Shown: positions 1-7,183, counted from the stretch's first letter. The stretch is DNA of 24,503 bases from an uncultured Candidatus Saccharibacteria bacterium (GCA_947095985.1 CAMUPZ010000009.1:1-24503); one strand, 5' to 3'. Program-made: numbers and translations. Notes: generated from the sequence alone by a model not told the origin.

Positions 1-497
1 ACGAAGTTGAACTGCAAGCAGCAGACGTGATTTTGGTGACCAAGGAGGATTTGCTAAGTGAAAATGAACGCGCCGAGTACGAGGAAAAATTGCGCACCCT
101 GCCCTACGCCAAGGTGCTCAGCGCGCCGCACGGTCGGTTTGACCTAAGTAAATTAACCACGCCGTCGGGGCTGCTGGCGTTTTTTGATACGTATGACGGC
201 GAATTGGTGGTGCCGGATAATCCGACGTATGCGGTACTGGATGTTTCGGGCATGAAAATTACGGCAGTGACGTTGGAAAAAATATGGCCGGAACTTTTTG
301 ACACTTATAGACTTAGGCGAATGAAGGGCTGTTTTATTGATAATAATGGCGCGCGCCAGCACGTGGAGGCGACCGAACAGCAGATTCAGCTAACTAATGC
401 CAAACCTGAGGAAGCGGCAAAAATTGTGTTCATCGGCGAGCGAGCAGATGAGATTACGCGCGAAGTTTTGGCGGTGCAACTAGTGATGTTTGGATAA
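1..497 (+). CDS. CobW/G3E-family GTP-binding protein, C-terminal part (5' end outside window)
   Basis: The frame is open from base 3 with no upstream stop, so this is the tail of a longer gene; the GTG at 27 is not a true start. The visible part begins with AADVILVTKEDLL, which fits the G4 region of G3E GTPases (usually VxNKxDL, here VTKEDL). It ends with a CobW C-terminal-type domain: a KGCF segment near the middle and KIVFIGE near the end, matching the 'KGxxW/F ... xLVFIG' pattern of that domain. Members of the family are metal-handling or metallochaperone GTPases, but the metal cannot be told from this fragment. The Walker A motif lies outside the window. The Thr in place of the usual Asn in NKxD is unusual and would weaken guanine specificity. 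The gene converges on the minus-strand gene ending at 627. Confidence 0.8.
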   Translation, partial: EVELQAADVILVTKEDLLSENERAEYEEKLRTLPYAKVLSAPHGRFDLSKLTTPSGLLAFFDTYDGELVVPDNPTYAVLDVSGMKITAVTLEKIWPELFDTYRLRRMKGCFIDNNGARQHVEATEQQIQLTNAKPEEAAKIVFIGERADEITREVLAVQLVMFG

Positions 498-589
498 AAG
501 TTCTCGCTTTCGTCGTTTCCGACTCATCAGCATAGACACGCATCTATGGAGCGAACTGACAAGCAGAAGAATATGTACGGCGGAGAGAA

Positions 590-609
590 CCGCCAAGTAT
601 TCTTGGCGG
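590..609. terminator. GC-rich hairpin between convergent genes
   Basis: A perfect 8-bp inverted repeat (CCGCCAAG at 590-597, CTTGGCGG at 602-609) with a 4-nt loop lies between the stop codons of the CobW gene (497) and the 129-aa gene (627). It could terminate either transcript. There is no real T-run on either side (minus side reads TTCTCTC), so it is a weak candidate for an intrinsic terminator. Confidence 0.45.
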
Positions 610-626
610 CTTGCCGGTTCGCGGTC

Positions 627-1016
627 TCAGCTGCAGGTGCCGGTAGGTTCCTGCGTGGTGGGCGTAACAGACTGGATGTTCCAGAAGCTCGAGGCCCAGG
701 GTATTCTGTACCCGTAGGACCTGATGACGTAGGTTTCACCGATCTTGATGCGGCCGTACAGGTCCGCGCTACTAAAGCGCGAACCCTCCAAGCCGTAGTA
801 ATCCTTCACCACATAAGTGGCGCCCGATGTGTATACTCTGTACTCATGTCCGTCGTCACCCTTTTGTACGGATTCCTTACCGCAGATAACTACGGTCTCC
901 GTGTGGGTATTCCCCTGCGCCACCGAAGTGGCGCAGCCCCGGATTCCGAAAATAGCAATGATGATAACGACGATGACCAGGATGAGCCCCTTCTCGTTAT
1001 TGTCATTGTATCTCAT
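627..1016 (-). CDS. Small single-pass membrane protein, phage-like (129 aa)
   Basis: The protein has a short polar N-terminus, one hydrophobic helix (about residues 10-26) and an extracytoplasmic domain of about 95 residues. That domain has a 'YRVYTSGATYVVKD ... FSSADLYGRIKIGETYVIRSYGYRIP' pattern that I recall from small hypothetical proteins of actinobacterial phages and their hosts; the function is unknown. Cys28, Cys45 and Cys128 are present. Cys28 sits in IRGC, a poor lipobox (Arg at -2), so a membrane anchor is more likely than a lipoprotein. Start choice: a purine-rich ribosome binding site (GGAGAGAGG) lies just upstream of ATG. A consensus promoter sits about 210 nt further up, leaving a long structured leader. 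The predicted gene on the opposite strand (546-1022) is judged a shadow. The GC-rich sequence and phage-like family suggest transfer, but this is inference. Confidence 0.7.
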   Translation of the reverse strand: MRYNDNNEKGLILVIVVIIIAIFGIRGCATSVAQGNTHTETVVICGKESVQKGDDGHEYRVYTSGATYVVKDYYGLEGSRFSSADLYGRIKIGETYVIRSYGYRIPWASSFWNIQSVTPTTQEPTGTCS

Positions 1017-1037
1017 TTCTGAGCCTCTCTCCTCACC

Positions 1038-1199
1038 CGGACGGAATGTCCGTGTTTTATAAAAAACACTGCTCGACGCCCGGATGGCGCTTGAGCAAGA
1101 TGAGGTTTCACGACACTATTTTGCCTCCGCTAAAATAACGCCATAAAATCTCACCTTGCTCTATTCTCAACTACTTGTCAAAATACACTTTCGGACAAG
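1038..1199 (-). promoter_or_regulatory. Structured 5' leader of the 129-aa gene, with pseudoknot-order repeats
   Basis: Read on the minus strand from the predicted start near 1226, the leader holds: a hairpin (arms 1194-1199 and 1174-1179, CTTGTC/GACAAG); a 12-bp pairing between 1150-1161 and 1093-1104 with one G-U; an ATGGCG/CGCCAT pairing between 1139-1144 and 1084-1089, whose first arm lies inside the previous loop and second arm outside it, the order of an H-type pseudoknot; a 7-bp hairpin (1063-1069 with 1052-1058); and a 5-bp hairpin (1048-1052 with 1038-1042) just above the ribosome binding site. The last two share base 1052, so they cannot both form fully. No known riboswitch class is recognised. 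Confidence 0.45.
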
Positions 1200-1232
1200 G
1201 ATATACTCAACTCGTCAACAAAAGCTAATATA

Positions 1233-1261
1233 TGTATATCACTAATAGAATAAAATGTCAA
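1233..1261 (-). promoter_or_regulatory. Consensus promoter for the 129-aa gene
   Basis: TTGACA (1256-1261) and TATACA (1233-1238) on the minus strand are separated by exactly 17 bp. This is the strongest -35/-10 pair in the window. It lies just past the der stop codon and points to the 129-aa gene. Predicted start of transcription is near 1226. Confidence 0.7.
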
Positions 1262-1284
1262 TAGATTTTGTCAAAAATGTGGTA

Positions 1285-2853
1285 TTATATGCCTTTTTCG
1301 GCGTTTTTGGCCTGTTTGTAGGCTTTGGTGACGGGCGCCAGGCCGCGGGCGATGCGTTCGCGGTTGGCTTTCAGCTGCTTTTCGTCGCGGAAAGATAGTT
1401 TAATGGGCGTGCCGGCAAAGTTGAAGGCTTCACGCAGGGTGCGTTCGAGGTAGCGTTTATAGCTCCAGTGGACAAATTTCAGATTACTACCGTAAATAAC
1501 AAACCACGGCGGAGCAACGTCCGTCTGGACAATGTAGCGCAGCTTCGGGTGTGAATTTTTCAGGCCAGCTGGCGGATGTGCGGCGATGGCTTTCTGTAAA
1601 ATGTCGTTTAAGGCGCGAGTTTTACATTCTTGGCGACGACGCTTATAAATATCGAGGGTTAGGTCGAACAATTTGGCGACGTTTTGGCCAGTGACCGATG
1701 AGGTGAAGATCAGCGGCGCGTAGGGGGTGAATTTGAAATGATAGCTAATTTGTGGGGCAATTTCGTCGTGAGTGTAGGCGTCTTTGCCTTCGACGGAGTC
1801 CCACTTGCTGACCACCAGCACTAACCCCTTGCCTGCCTCGTCGATGATGCCAGCCAGGCGCTGGTCTAGTCCGACGTTTAATTCATTGACATCCATCAAT
1901 AGAAAACAGACGTCGGCTTCGTTGATGGCCTGCATGGTGCGCAGGACCGAGAACTTTTCGATACCGGTCTCTTGCTTGCCCTGGCGGCGAATGCCGGCGG
2001 TGTCGAGTAGCTCGATGGTCTGGCCGTGGTAGCGGACTTGGACGCGGTTGACGTCGCGGGTGGTGCCAGCGACGTTGGCGACGATGGCTTGCTGCTTGCC
2101 TGCCAAGGTGTTGAACAGGTTGCTTTTGCCGACATTTGGCCGGCCGATGAGGGCAACGCGAATAATGTCGTCAGGCGCAGTTTCAGTGGCTGGCGGAATG
2201 AGATCGGCGATGTTGTCGAGTAGCTCAGAGATACCAATGTTATGCTCGGCAGAGGTTTTGATGATGGTTTTGATGCCGAGGCGTTTGAATTCGTCAACAG
2301 TAAGAGAGCCTTTGAGGTCGGCTTTATTGGCGATTAGAAGGACGGGCTTGCCGCTTTTTAAGGCTTTTTTGGCTAGCTGGCGGTCGGCGTCTGATGGATA
2401 GACGGTGGAATCGACCATGACGAGAATGACGTCGGCAGCGGTAGACGCGTCAGCGATTTGGTCTTGGATGGTGGCTTCGAATTCGTCTTCGGCGAGTTTA
2501 AGACCGGCGGTGTCGATGAGCCAGAATTCGGCGGTTGCACTCGCGCCACGCTCCTTCGCTGGAGTACTCTTTTCGCTCAAATCTCCACTGGAGATTTGCT
2601 GCGAGCGTTCGGCTGAAACATCCGCTTCTCGCGAACGTTTCACAGCCTCCAGCGCAGGAGGTGTCGCGCCCGCCACATTCTCATTAGGAGATGACGCGTG
2701 GCGTTTATATGAGACCTTACCAACAACATTATCGCGGGTGGTGCCGGCTTCACGAGCGACTATAGCAGTGCGAGAGCGCGTTAAACGGTTAAACATCGAG
2801 CTCTTGCCGACGTTAGCTTGACCAATAATAGCGGCAGTTGGTAATTTTGACAT
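1285..2853 (-). CDS. der: Ribosome-assembly GTPase Der (EngA) with an in-frame palindromic insert
   Basis: Der has two tandem GTPase domains and a C-terminal KH-like domain and works in 50S ribosome maturation. Domain 1 shows P-loop GQANVGKS (residues 11-18), DTAG (114-117) and NKAD (176-179). Domain 2 shows GRPNVGKS (237-244), DTAG and SKWD in place of the usual NKWD. The final 110 or so residues match the KH-like domain. The protein is 522 aa against a usual 430-490. The excess is a hydrophilic insert at about residues 52-107, between the strand GKVSYKR and the strand leading to DTAG, where normal Der has only a short turn. The insert is encoded by the palindromic element described separately. 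The insert leaves the frame and all GTPase motifs intact, so the protein is probably functional. Predicted transcription starts only 1-2 nt above ATG. Confidence 0.95.
   Translation of the reverse strand: MSKLPTAAIIGQANVGKSSMFNRLTRSRTAIVAREAGTTRDNVVGKVSYKRHASSPNENVAGATPPALEAVKRSREADVSAERSQQISSGDLSEKSTPAKERGASATAEFWLIDTAGLKLAEDEFEATIQDQIADASTAADVILVMVDSTVYPSDADRQLAKKALKSGKPVLLIANKADLKGSLTVDEFKRLGIKTIIKTSAEHNIGISELLDNIADLIPPATETAPDDIIRVALIGRPNVGKSNLFNTLAGKQQAIVANVAGTTRDVNRVQVRYHGQTIELLDTAGIRRQGKQETGIEKFSVLRTMQAINEADVCFLLMDVNELNVGLDQRLAGIIDEAGKGLVLVVSKWDSVEGKDAYTHDEIAPQISYHFKFTPYAPLIFTSSVTGQNVAKLFDLTLDIYKRRRQECKTRALNDILQKAIAAHPPAGLKNSHPKLRYIVQTDVAPPWFVIYGSNLKFVHWSYKRYLERTLREAFNFAGTPIKLSFRDEKQLKANRERIARGLAPVTKAYKQAKNAEKGI
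2533..2700 (-). repeat. In-frame coding palindromic element inside der
   Basis: This 168-bp stretch encodes the extra residues of Der and is a nested imperfect palindrome. Outer arms are CGCTGGAG (2557-2564) and CTCCAGCG (2647-2654). A near-perfect central hairpin has 10-bp arms (2578-2587 and 2589-2598) around one base, flanked by CGCT/AGCG pairing with a 5-nt bulge. A second hairpin pairs 2611-2619 with 2637-2647 (GGCTG-AAAC with a 2-nt bulge). Sequences outside the outer arms are also roughly complementary (about 2542-2556 with 2655-2668). The size, nested pairing and in-frame position in a surface loop resemble Rickettsia palindromic elements. No second copy was seen in the window. Confidence 0.65.
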
Positions 2854-2861
2854 GATTATAG

Positions 2862-2870
2862 ATTATAACA
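2862..2870 (-). promoter_or_regulatory. Extended -10 promoter of der
   Basis: TGtTATAAT on the minus strand ends 8 nt before the der ATG, predicting a leader of only 1-2 nt. No good -35 is visible. The rest of the 2854-2982 gap shows no gene or terminator. Confidence 0.6.
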
Positions 2871-2982
2871 GTTTTAGGGCGTTTTGGCGAGGAAGCGGTT
2901 GTTGGTGGCTATTGGTTTGTAATATCTTAGACGTAATGCTTCCAGGGCCTTCTTTGAGGCGATGATTAAGCCAACGGCTGCA

Positions 2983-3444
2983 TTAGCCCTCTATTTTCAA
3001 ATAGTCAGATATATCGTCTGGACTACTATAGTTAAACTTCCGTATCGACAGATCTCCCATTTCAGAATCATTGACGGCTTGGACATTGTCTGGAGAGTCC
3101 GCAATATATATTACCAAAGATTGTTTATCTATGAGTATATAGTAGCGATTTTCAGAATTATATATACAGTAGTAGTCTTGTTCTAATGTGGGTAGTGCTT
3201 CTAGGTTAAGTTTTTTTGCAATATTTTCTAAATCTACTATCACCTTGCCATAATCAGAGACCTGTTCATTTATTATTTCAGGAAGAGATTCATTTTCGCC
3301 TCCTGAATACAATTCTACAATACGCTCACGCCTCTTTTCTATGGAGTCGATTTCTGGCGTTAATGTTTGTAGGTCCAACCAAGTTTCTGCGGTCTGCCTG
3401 TGGCTTATGTCTGGCTCTTTCCGCGGTGATTCTGGTGATTTCAT
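2983..3444 (-). CDS. Hypothetical acidic soluble protein (153 aa)
   Basis: No family recognised. The protein is acidic and hydrophilic, with no signal peptide or membrane segment, so it is probably cytoplasmic. Residues 1-20 look disordered. Residues 20-80 are probably helical (ETWLDLQ ... IEKRRERIVELY ... VDLENIAKKLNLEAL). Residues 88-116 are rich in Tyr and Ile (DYYCIYNSENRYYILID) and look like paired beta strands, followed by an acidic C-terminus. The gene lies between rluB and der on the same strand and has its own promoter (TTTACA-17-TAGAAT), giving a leader of about 33 nt with only a weak ribosome binding site. It is thus probably an independent unit that may read into der. Its AT-rich composition contrasts with der. 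It could be a lineage-specific gene. Confidence 0.65.
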   Translation of the reverse strand: MKSPESPRKEPDISHRQTAETWLDLQTLTPEIDSIEKRRERIVELYSGGENESLPEIINEQVSDYGKVIVDLENIAKKLNLEALPTLEQDYYCIYNSENRYYILIDKQSLVIYIADSPDNVQAVNDSEMGDLSIRKFNYSSPDDISDYLKIEG

Positions 3445-3483
3445 GATAAGCTATTCTTTTTATAAAATTTAAATACAGAAGAT

Positions 3484-3512
3484 ATTCTACGATGTTTTTT
3501 ATCAAATGTAAA
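3484..3512 (-). promoter_or_regulatory. Promoter of the 153-aa hypothetical gene
   Basis: On the minus strand TTTACA (3507-3512) and TAGAAT (3484-3489) are spaced by 17 bp, each one base off consensus. It sits in the 72-bp gap after the rluB stop. Predicted transcription start is near 3477. Confidence 0.6.
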
Positions 3513-3516
3513 TAGG

Positions 3517-4221
3517 CTAGTTGGAGATTTGTTCTTCCTTCCATTCGCCCCTCTTAAGTTCTCCGAGGGAATATTTCCCAAAATCCGTACGATGGAGTTT
3601 TTTGACGGTGTAGCCCATTGCGTCAAATGTGCGGCGGATTTGACGATTGCGCCCTTCGCTCATCTGAACTATCCAGCGGTAGTCATCGCCATCATGCTGT
3701 CTTTCGAGGGTTAATTGACTGGGTCCGTCTGGTAGTTGCACGCCAAAATCATTAATCATCTGTCGGTGGAGGGGCTGCAGCGGCTTGTCAATTGTAACTA
3801 GGTATTGCTTAATCTTATAGAAAGACGGGTGTGTCATGGTATGCGCAAAATCACCGTCATTGGTGAGTAGAATTAGACCAGAGCTGTCTTTGTCTAGGCG
3901 ACCGACGGGCTTGAGGTGATGGAGGTGTTTTGGCAAGAGTTTATAAATTGTTGGAACACCGCCCTGAGAGGCACGTGAGCAGAGATAGCCTGTGGGTTTA
4001 TGTAGAACAATCAGCTTCTTTGGCTGAATTTCTAAAGTTTGACTATTATAGGTAATCTGATTTGTGCTAGAAACGTGCTGTCCTAATCTGGCTGACTGCC
4101 CATCAACTATAATCTTCCCTTTCTCGATCAACTCATCAGCCTTACGACGAGAAACTCCCAAACTTAGCGCCACAAATTTATTAAGGCGCCAAGAGTTTTG
4201 GTCATTGTGAGAGTCTGTCAT
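3517..4221 (-). CDS. 23S/16S rRNA pseudouridine synthase, RluB/RsuA type
   Basis: The enzyme isomerises a uridine in rRNA to pseudouridine. An S4 RNA-binding domain covers about residues 11-58 (WRLNKFVALSLGVSRRKADELI). The catalytic domain follows, with GRLDKDSSGLILLTNDG at 107-123; Asp110 of GRLD is the catalytic aspartate. The family's C-terminal signature EGRNRQIRR is also present. Length (234 aa) is normal for RsuA/RluB/RluE/RluF members; the exact target uridine cannot be assigned. The start ATG overlaps the stop of the upstream response-regulator gene (ATGA, 4218-4221), so translation is coupled and the two form an operon. This pairing of an rRNA modification enzyme with a signalling gene is not obviously functional. 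Confidence 0.92.
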   Translation of the reverse strand: MTDSHNDQNSWRLNKFVALSLGVSRRKADELIEKGKIIVDGQSARLGQHVSSTNQITYNSQTLEIQPKKLIVLHKPTGYLCSRASQGGVPTIYKLLPKHLHHLKPVGRLDKDSSGLILLTNDGDFAHTMTHPSFYKIKQYLVTIDKPLQPLHRQMINDFGVQLPDGPSQLTLERQHDGDDYRWIVQMSEGRNRQIRRTFDAMGYTVKKLHRTDFGKYSLGELKRGEWKEEQISN

Positions 4222-5174
4222 TGTTCTGGGGTTGTTGATGGAGGTTGTGGTAGCTGTGAGGCTTCTGGCGTTTGCACGGGAGCGGTCTGTGGTTGGGTTG
4301 TTTCGACGCCAACTTGAGGTTCAATAGGTGTCTGGTTGACCTGGGGCGGTGTGACTAGATTTGCCGGCTGTGCCGTTGACATTGGATTGGCGTCTAGTTC
4401 CCTAGCCATGAGCTGAGAGATATCAACAGAATTTTGTGAACTGTCAGCGGGTAGTGGTTGGATAATGCGGTCGCCTAGTCCAGATGGGCGCGGCACTGAC
4501 GAAGAGAAAGGCGCTGTAGGTTGCGGTAATGTCGTTGGCTGTGCTGGCGGTGTCGGCATAGCTACTAGTGCTGGCTGCTGAACTGGTTGCGGTACTGGAG
4601 CTTGTGGCTGATAGGTTTGCTGTGTTTGTTGTGTAAACTGATTTGCTGTAGGTAATGTTGGTGTGATAGTTGGAGCGGTCTGTGGTTGCGGAGATAACGA
4701 AGACACGTCAGGTCTAGTTATCGGTTGCGGTGCTGGAGCTTGTGGCTCTGGTGTATGTGCAGGAGCTGGCTGTGAAACTGGTACGGGATTTGTCCCGACA
4801 CCAGGCAAATCGCCTAAAGCCTCATGGACCGCCCTGACAACGTCTTCAATACCCACTTGAGATTTAACCAAATATCGATCAGCACCAAGCTGTTCGCCAC
4901 GCTTTCGCTGGTCCTCTGAAGATAGGGCTGTCATAATGATTACTTTTACGTCTTTTGTTTCTGTCGTTGAGCGCAGAATGTCTAGCATGTCAAAGCCAGA
5001 AATCTTTGGCATCATCACGTCACTTAAGATCAATTGCGGACGTTCTTTGATTGCCATGGCCAGAGCTTCTTCGCCGTCGCCCGCCGAAACGATATCGTAG
5101 CCCTCCGCCAAAAGCCGCACGCCGTAAATCTCACGTAAGCTTTTGTCGTCCTCGACCAATAAAATTTTTGTCAT
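4218..5174 (-). CDS. Response regulator: REC domain with a long Pro/Gln-rich tail, no DNA-binding domain
   Basis: Residues 1-122 form a complete receiver domain: acidic pocket Glu8-Asp9-Asp10, phospho-acceptor Asp52 (LILSDVMMP), Thr82 (MTA) and Lys104. The remaining 195 residues have no recognisable output domain. They are rich in Pro, Gln, Thr and Ala and are probably disordered, apart from a less biased segment at about 229-266 (SGLGDRIIQPLPADSS ... VDISQLMARELDANP) that could be a docking motif. Parts of the tail are built from short direct repeats in the DNA. It is probably phosphorylated by the kinase encoded just upstream (5227-7176), with output by protein-protein contact. The gene has a possible -10 (TATAGT) 8 nt above ATG and overlaps the pseudouridine synthase gene downstream. 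Confidence 0.88.
   Translation of the reverse strand: MTKILLVEDDKSLREIYGVRLLAEGYDIVSAGDGEEALAMAIKERPQLILSDVMMPKISGFDMLDILRSTTETKDVKVIIMTALSSEDQRKRGEQLGADRYLVKSQVGIEDVVRAVHEALGDLPGVGTNPVPVSQPAPAHTPEPQAPAPQPITRPDVSSLSPQPQTAPTITPTLPTANQFTQQTQQTYQPQAPVPQPVQQPALVAMPTPPAQPTTLPQPTAPFSSSVPRPSGLGDRIIQPLPADSSQNSVDISQLMARELDANPMSTAQPANLVTPPQVNQTPIEPQVGVETTQPQTAPVQTPEASQLPQPPSTTPEQ
4279..4747. repeat. Short direct repeats in the response-regulator tail
   Basis: A 25-bp unit at 4585-4609 recurs at 4723-4747 with one mismatch (encoding QAPVPQP and QAPAPQP). A 17-bp unit at 4279-4295 recurs exactly at 4672-4688 (encoding QPQTAP). They suggest growth of the tail by repeat duplication. Confidence 0.7.
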
Positions 5175-5182
5175 ATATCTAT

Positions 5183-5188
5183 ACTATA
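5183..5188 (-). promoter_or_regulatory. Possible -10 element for the response regulator gene
   Basis: TATAGT on the minus strand ends 8 nt before the ATG at 5174, in the 52-bp gap after the kinase gene. There is no clear -35 and no TG extension. It may allow extra transcription of the regulator apart from the kinase. Confidence 0.35.
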
Positions 5189-5226
5189 CTGGAGTTTTGA
5201 CAAAAAATCTATAGTACTTATGGCTA

Positions 5227-7176
5227 TTATTCGCGACCAGGAACTGATAGCTTCTGCCGGTTTCTCTTTATCTCTTCTTCAATTTCAGCCAGGGTTGGCT
5301 CGGTAGAAGTTTTAGGTGCTTGTGGACTTGCCGTTTGAGGATCTGAGGTGGATGTAACTGGCGTCTGTGTAGAGGTCGCGCCGTTGGTAATATCTGGAGA
5401 TTCAACAATAGATTCTTCTGGCGCTTTTTCAGCCGTAATTTCAATATCTTCAGCGGTAGCGGGAGACGGGTCTGAGGGTTCTGCGTTTATGTTCTCCAAA
5501 CGCTGAGTGGCTTCTGTGCTACTGACTCGTGGAATTTCTAGGTAGAATGTACTGCCCTCTTTATATTTACTCTCAACGCGTAAGTTGCCCGACATCGTCT
5601 CAGCCAAGCGGCGGCTTAGGTATAATCCCAAGCCAGTACCACCAATTTCGCGGGTGTCAGAATTATCAACGCGATAAAATTTCTGGAATAAATGCGGAAT
5701 GTCCTCGGCGGGAATGCCTATGCCGCTATCTTTAACGCTTATAGAGATTTGCTTATCGTCACCAGTGATATCTACGGTGACATCTCCAGATGGCGTATAT
5801 TTGATGGCGTTTTCTATAAGATTACTGGTAACTTCCCTAAAATGGTCAGGGTCAATATTAGCATAGAATATTGGCTGTAATGATCTTTCTTTTCCTTCGT
5901 CAATCACGTCTGGAGCAAAGATATAATTTAGCTGCTTTTCGTTGGCTTTTGGTGCTAGTCCTTCAAAAATCTCTTTCAAGAATTCATTGATATTGATAAT
6001 CTTTGGATTATTTTTCATTCGGCCGTCTTCTACTTTACTAATGTCAAGTAGGTCTTGAAATAGCCGACCCAGATGCTGTGCCGACTCGTGGGCTTTAGTG
6101 ATGAAGTCGCGCGCTTTTTCATCGATATTGGCGGTGGCTGGATTTAAGGCTAATCCCAGATATCCTTCAATTGAGGCGACTGGTGTGCGCATCTCGTGGC
6201 TGGCGGTAGAAATGAATTCAGCCTGCTCACGTTCTTCAGCCTTTTCTTTGGTAATGTCTCGGAACACCACAATAACCCCTTCTCCCTCTGTGCCAACGGG
6301 AGAGCTAACTACTGAAACTAGGATTCGTTTTTCAGAACTGGTTAATAGGAAGAATTTATCACTGTGGGCTGGTTGATTTTTAGATAAAGATTGAGAGATT
6401 GGATTTTCAAGCTCGTCAACTTCCTTGCCGTCTGAAGCAACCAGTTTCAGAACGCTTTTCCAGTTAAGCCCAAGCGCGTCGCCTTGCTCCCAGCCGATAA
6501 TTTGTTGAGCTGATGGATTAATTAGTTCAATATTGCCGTCTTTAGAAATAGCCAGAACGCCGTCATTGATAGCATTGATAACTACATCAGATTTACCTTC
6601 AACGGCAGAGAGCTTATTCTCTAGGTTAGATACGCTATTATCGCTTTGCTGACGGCGGCCCCAGAGGATAAGACTAAATATTAGAGGCAGGAATCCAAAA
6701 AATATATGTCCAATGATAAACTGCGTATTTATGCCACTCTGGGTGACGAAGGCGATGATTTGCAAGACTACCAGAAGCGCCATTATGCCCAGAATAGCTA
6801 TACCAAAGAATCCAGCGAAAATTGCCACAATTATCCACATCGCTAAAAATGGCGAGACGACACCACCACTAGTAATGATGGTGACAGCGCTTACGGCGAC
6901 GGTTAATAAATATACAAAAATACCGACACTGGTTTCGTGTTTTTTTGGTAGCCAGAAACATAGAATAAGCATGATTAAGCTGCCGATTGCTGCTACTCCT
7001 GCTGCTTTGTCAGAGACAGATAGGCCTATCGGCAGTTGATAGCCTGTAGGAATAAACCTTGCCCATGCATATAACAGAATAATCGTAAAACAACTTAATA
7101 GTGCTACTTCACACAACCGCCTTAACCAAAATCTGGAAATTGTGTGAGGCTTACAGCAAATCCCGCCCTTTTTCAT
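5227..7176 (-). CDS. Membrane sensor histidine kinase with six helices, PAS domain and disordered tail
   Basis: The protein has about six membrane helices between residues 22 and 172, with very short outside loops, so the input is likely within or near the membrane. A PAS domain follows (about 195-310; NDGVLAISKDGNIELINPSAQ, RDITKEK). The HisKA dimerisation domain has the phospho-acceptor His327 in FISTASHEMRTPV. The HATPase domain has the N box around Asn456 (NLIENAIKY), DSGIG (483-487) and GTGLGL (513-518). Unlike most kinases it continues past the ATPase domain with about 98 Pro/Ser/Thr/Glu-rich residues ending in a charged segment (EIEEEIKRNRQK). Partner: the REC protein encoded 52 bp downstream, which also has a low-complexity tail. 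Promoter TTGAGA-17-CATAAT ends 7 nt before ATG. The architecture resembles WalK/ResE-like sensors, but the signal is unknown. Confidence 0.93.
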   Translation of the reverse strand: MKKGGICCKPHTISRFWLRRLCEVALLSCFTIILLYAWARFIPTGYQLPIGLSVSDKAAGVAAIGSLIMLILCFWLPKKHETSVGIFVYLLTVAVSAVTIITSGGVVSPFLAMWIIVAIFAGFFGIAILGIMALLVVLQIIAFVTQSGINTQFIIGHIFFGFLPLIFSLILWGRRQQSDNSVSNLENKLSAVEGKSDVVINAINDGVLAISKDGNIELINPSAQQIIGWEQGDALGLNWKSVLKLVASDGKEVDELENPISQSLSKNQPAHSDKFFLLTSSEKRILVSVVSSPVGTEGEGVIVVFRDITKEKAEEREQAEFISTASHEMRTPVASIEGYLGLALNPATANIDEKARDFITKAHESAQHLGRLFQDLLDISKVEDGRMKNNPKIININEFLKEIFEGLAPKANEKQLNYIFAPDVIDEGKERSLQPIFYANIDPDHFREVTSNLIENAIKYTPSGDVTVDITGDDKQISISVKDSGIGIPAEDIPHLFQKFYRVDNSDTREIGGTGLGLYLSRRLAETMSGNLRVESKYKEGSTFYLEIPRVSSTEATQRLENINAEPSDPSPATAEDIEITAEKAPEESIVESPDITNGATSTQTPVTSTSDPQTASPQAPKTSTEPTLAEIEEEIKRNRQKLSVPGRE

Positions 7177-7183
7177 ACCTTTT

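Noticed and set aside
925..945. Lipobox at Cys28 of the 129-aa protein
   Set aside because: IRGC has Arg at -2, which is unlike the usual lipobox; a plain membrane anchor fits better.
546..1022. Plus-strand 158-codon open frame over the 129-aa gene
   Set aside because: It overlaps the minus-strand gene, which has a membrane helix, family-like pattern, ribosome binding site and consensus promoter. The plus frame gives low-complexity, unlikely protein and has no such signals.
1052..1069. GTGTTTT/AAAACAC hairpin as an intrinsic terminator
   Set aside because: The stem is AT-rich and is not followed by a T-run on either strand; kept only as part of the structured leader.
2026..2821. Several plus-strand open frames inside der
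   Set aside because: They are shadows of the GC-rich der gene; der shows complete GTPase motifs on the other strand.
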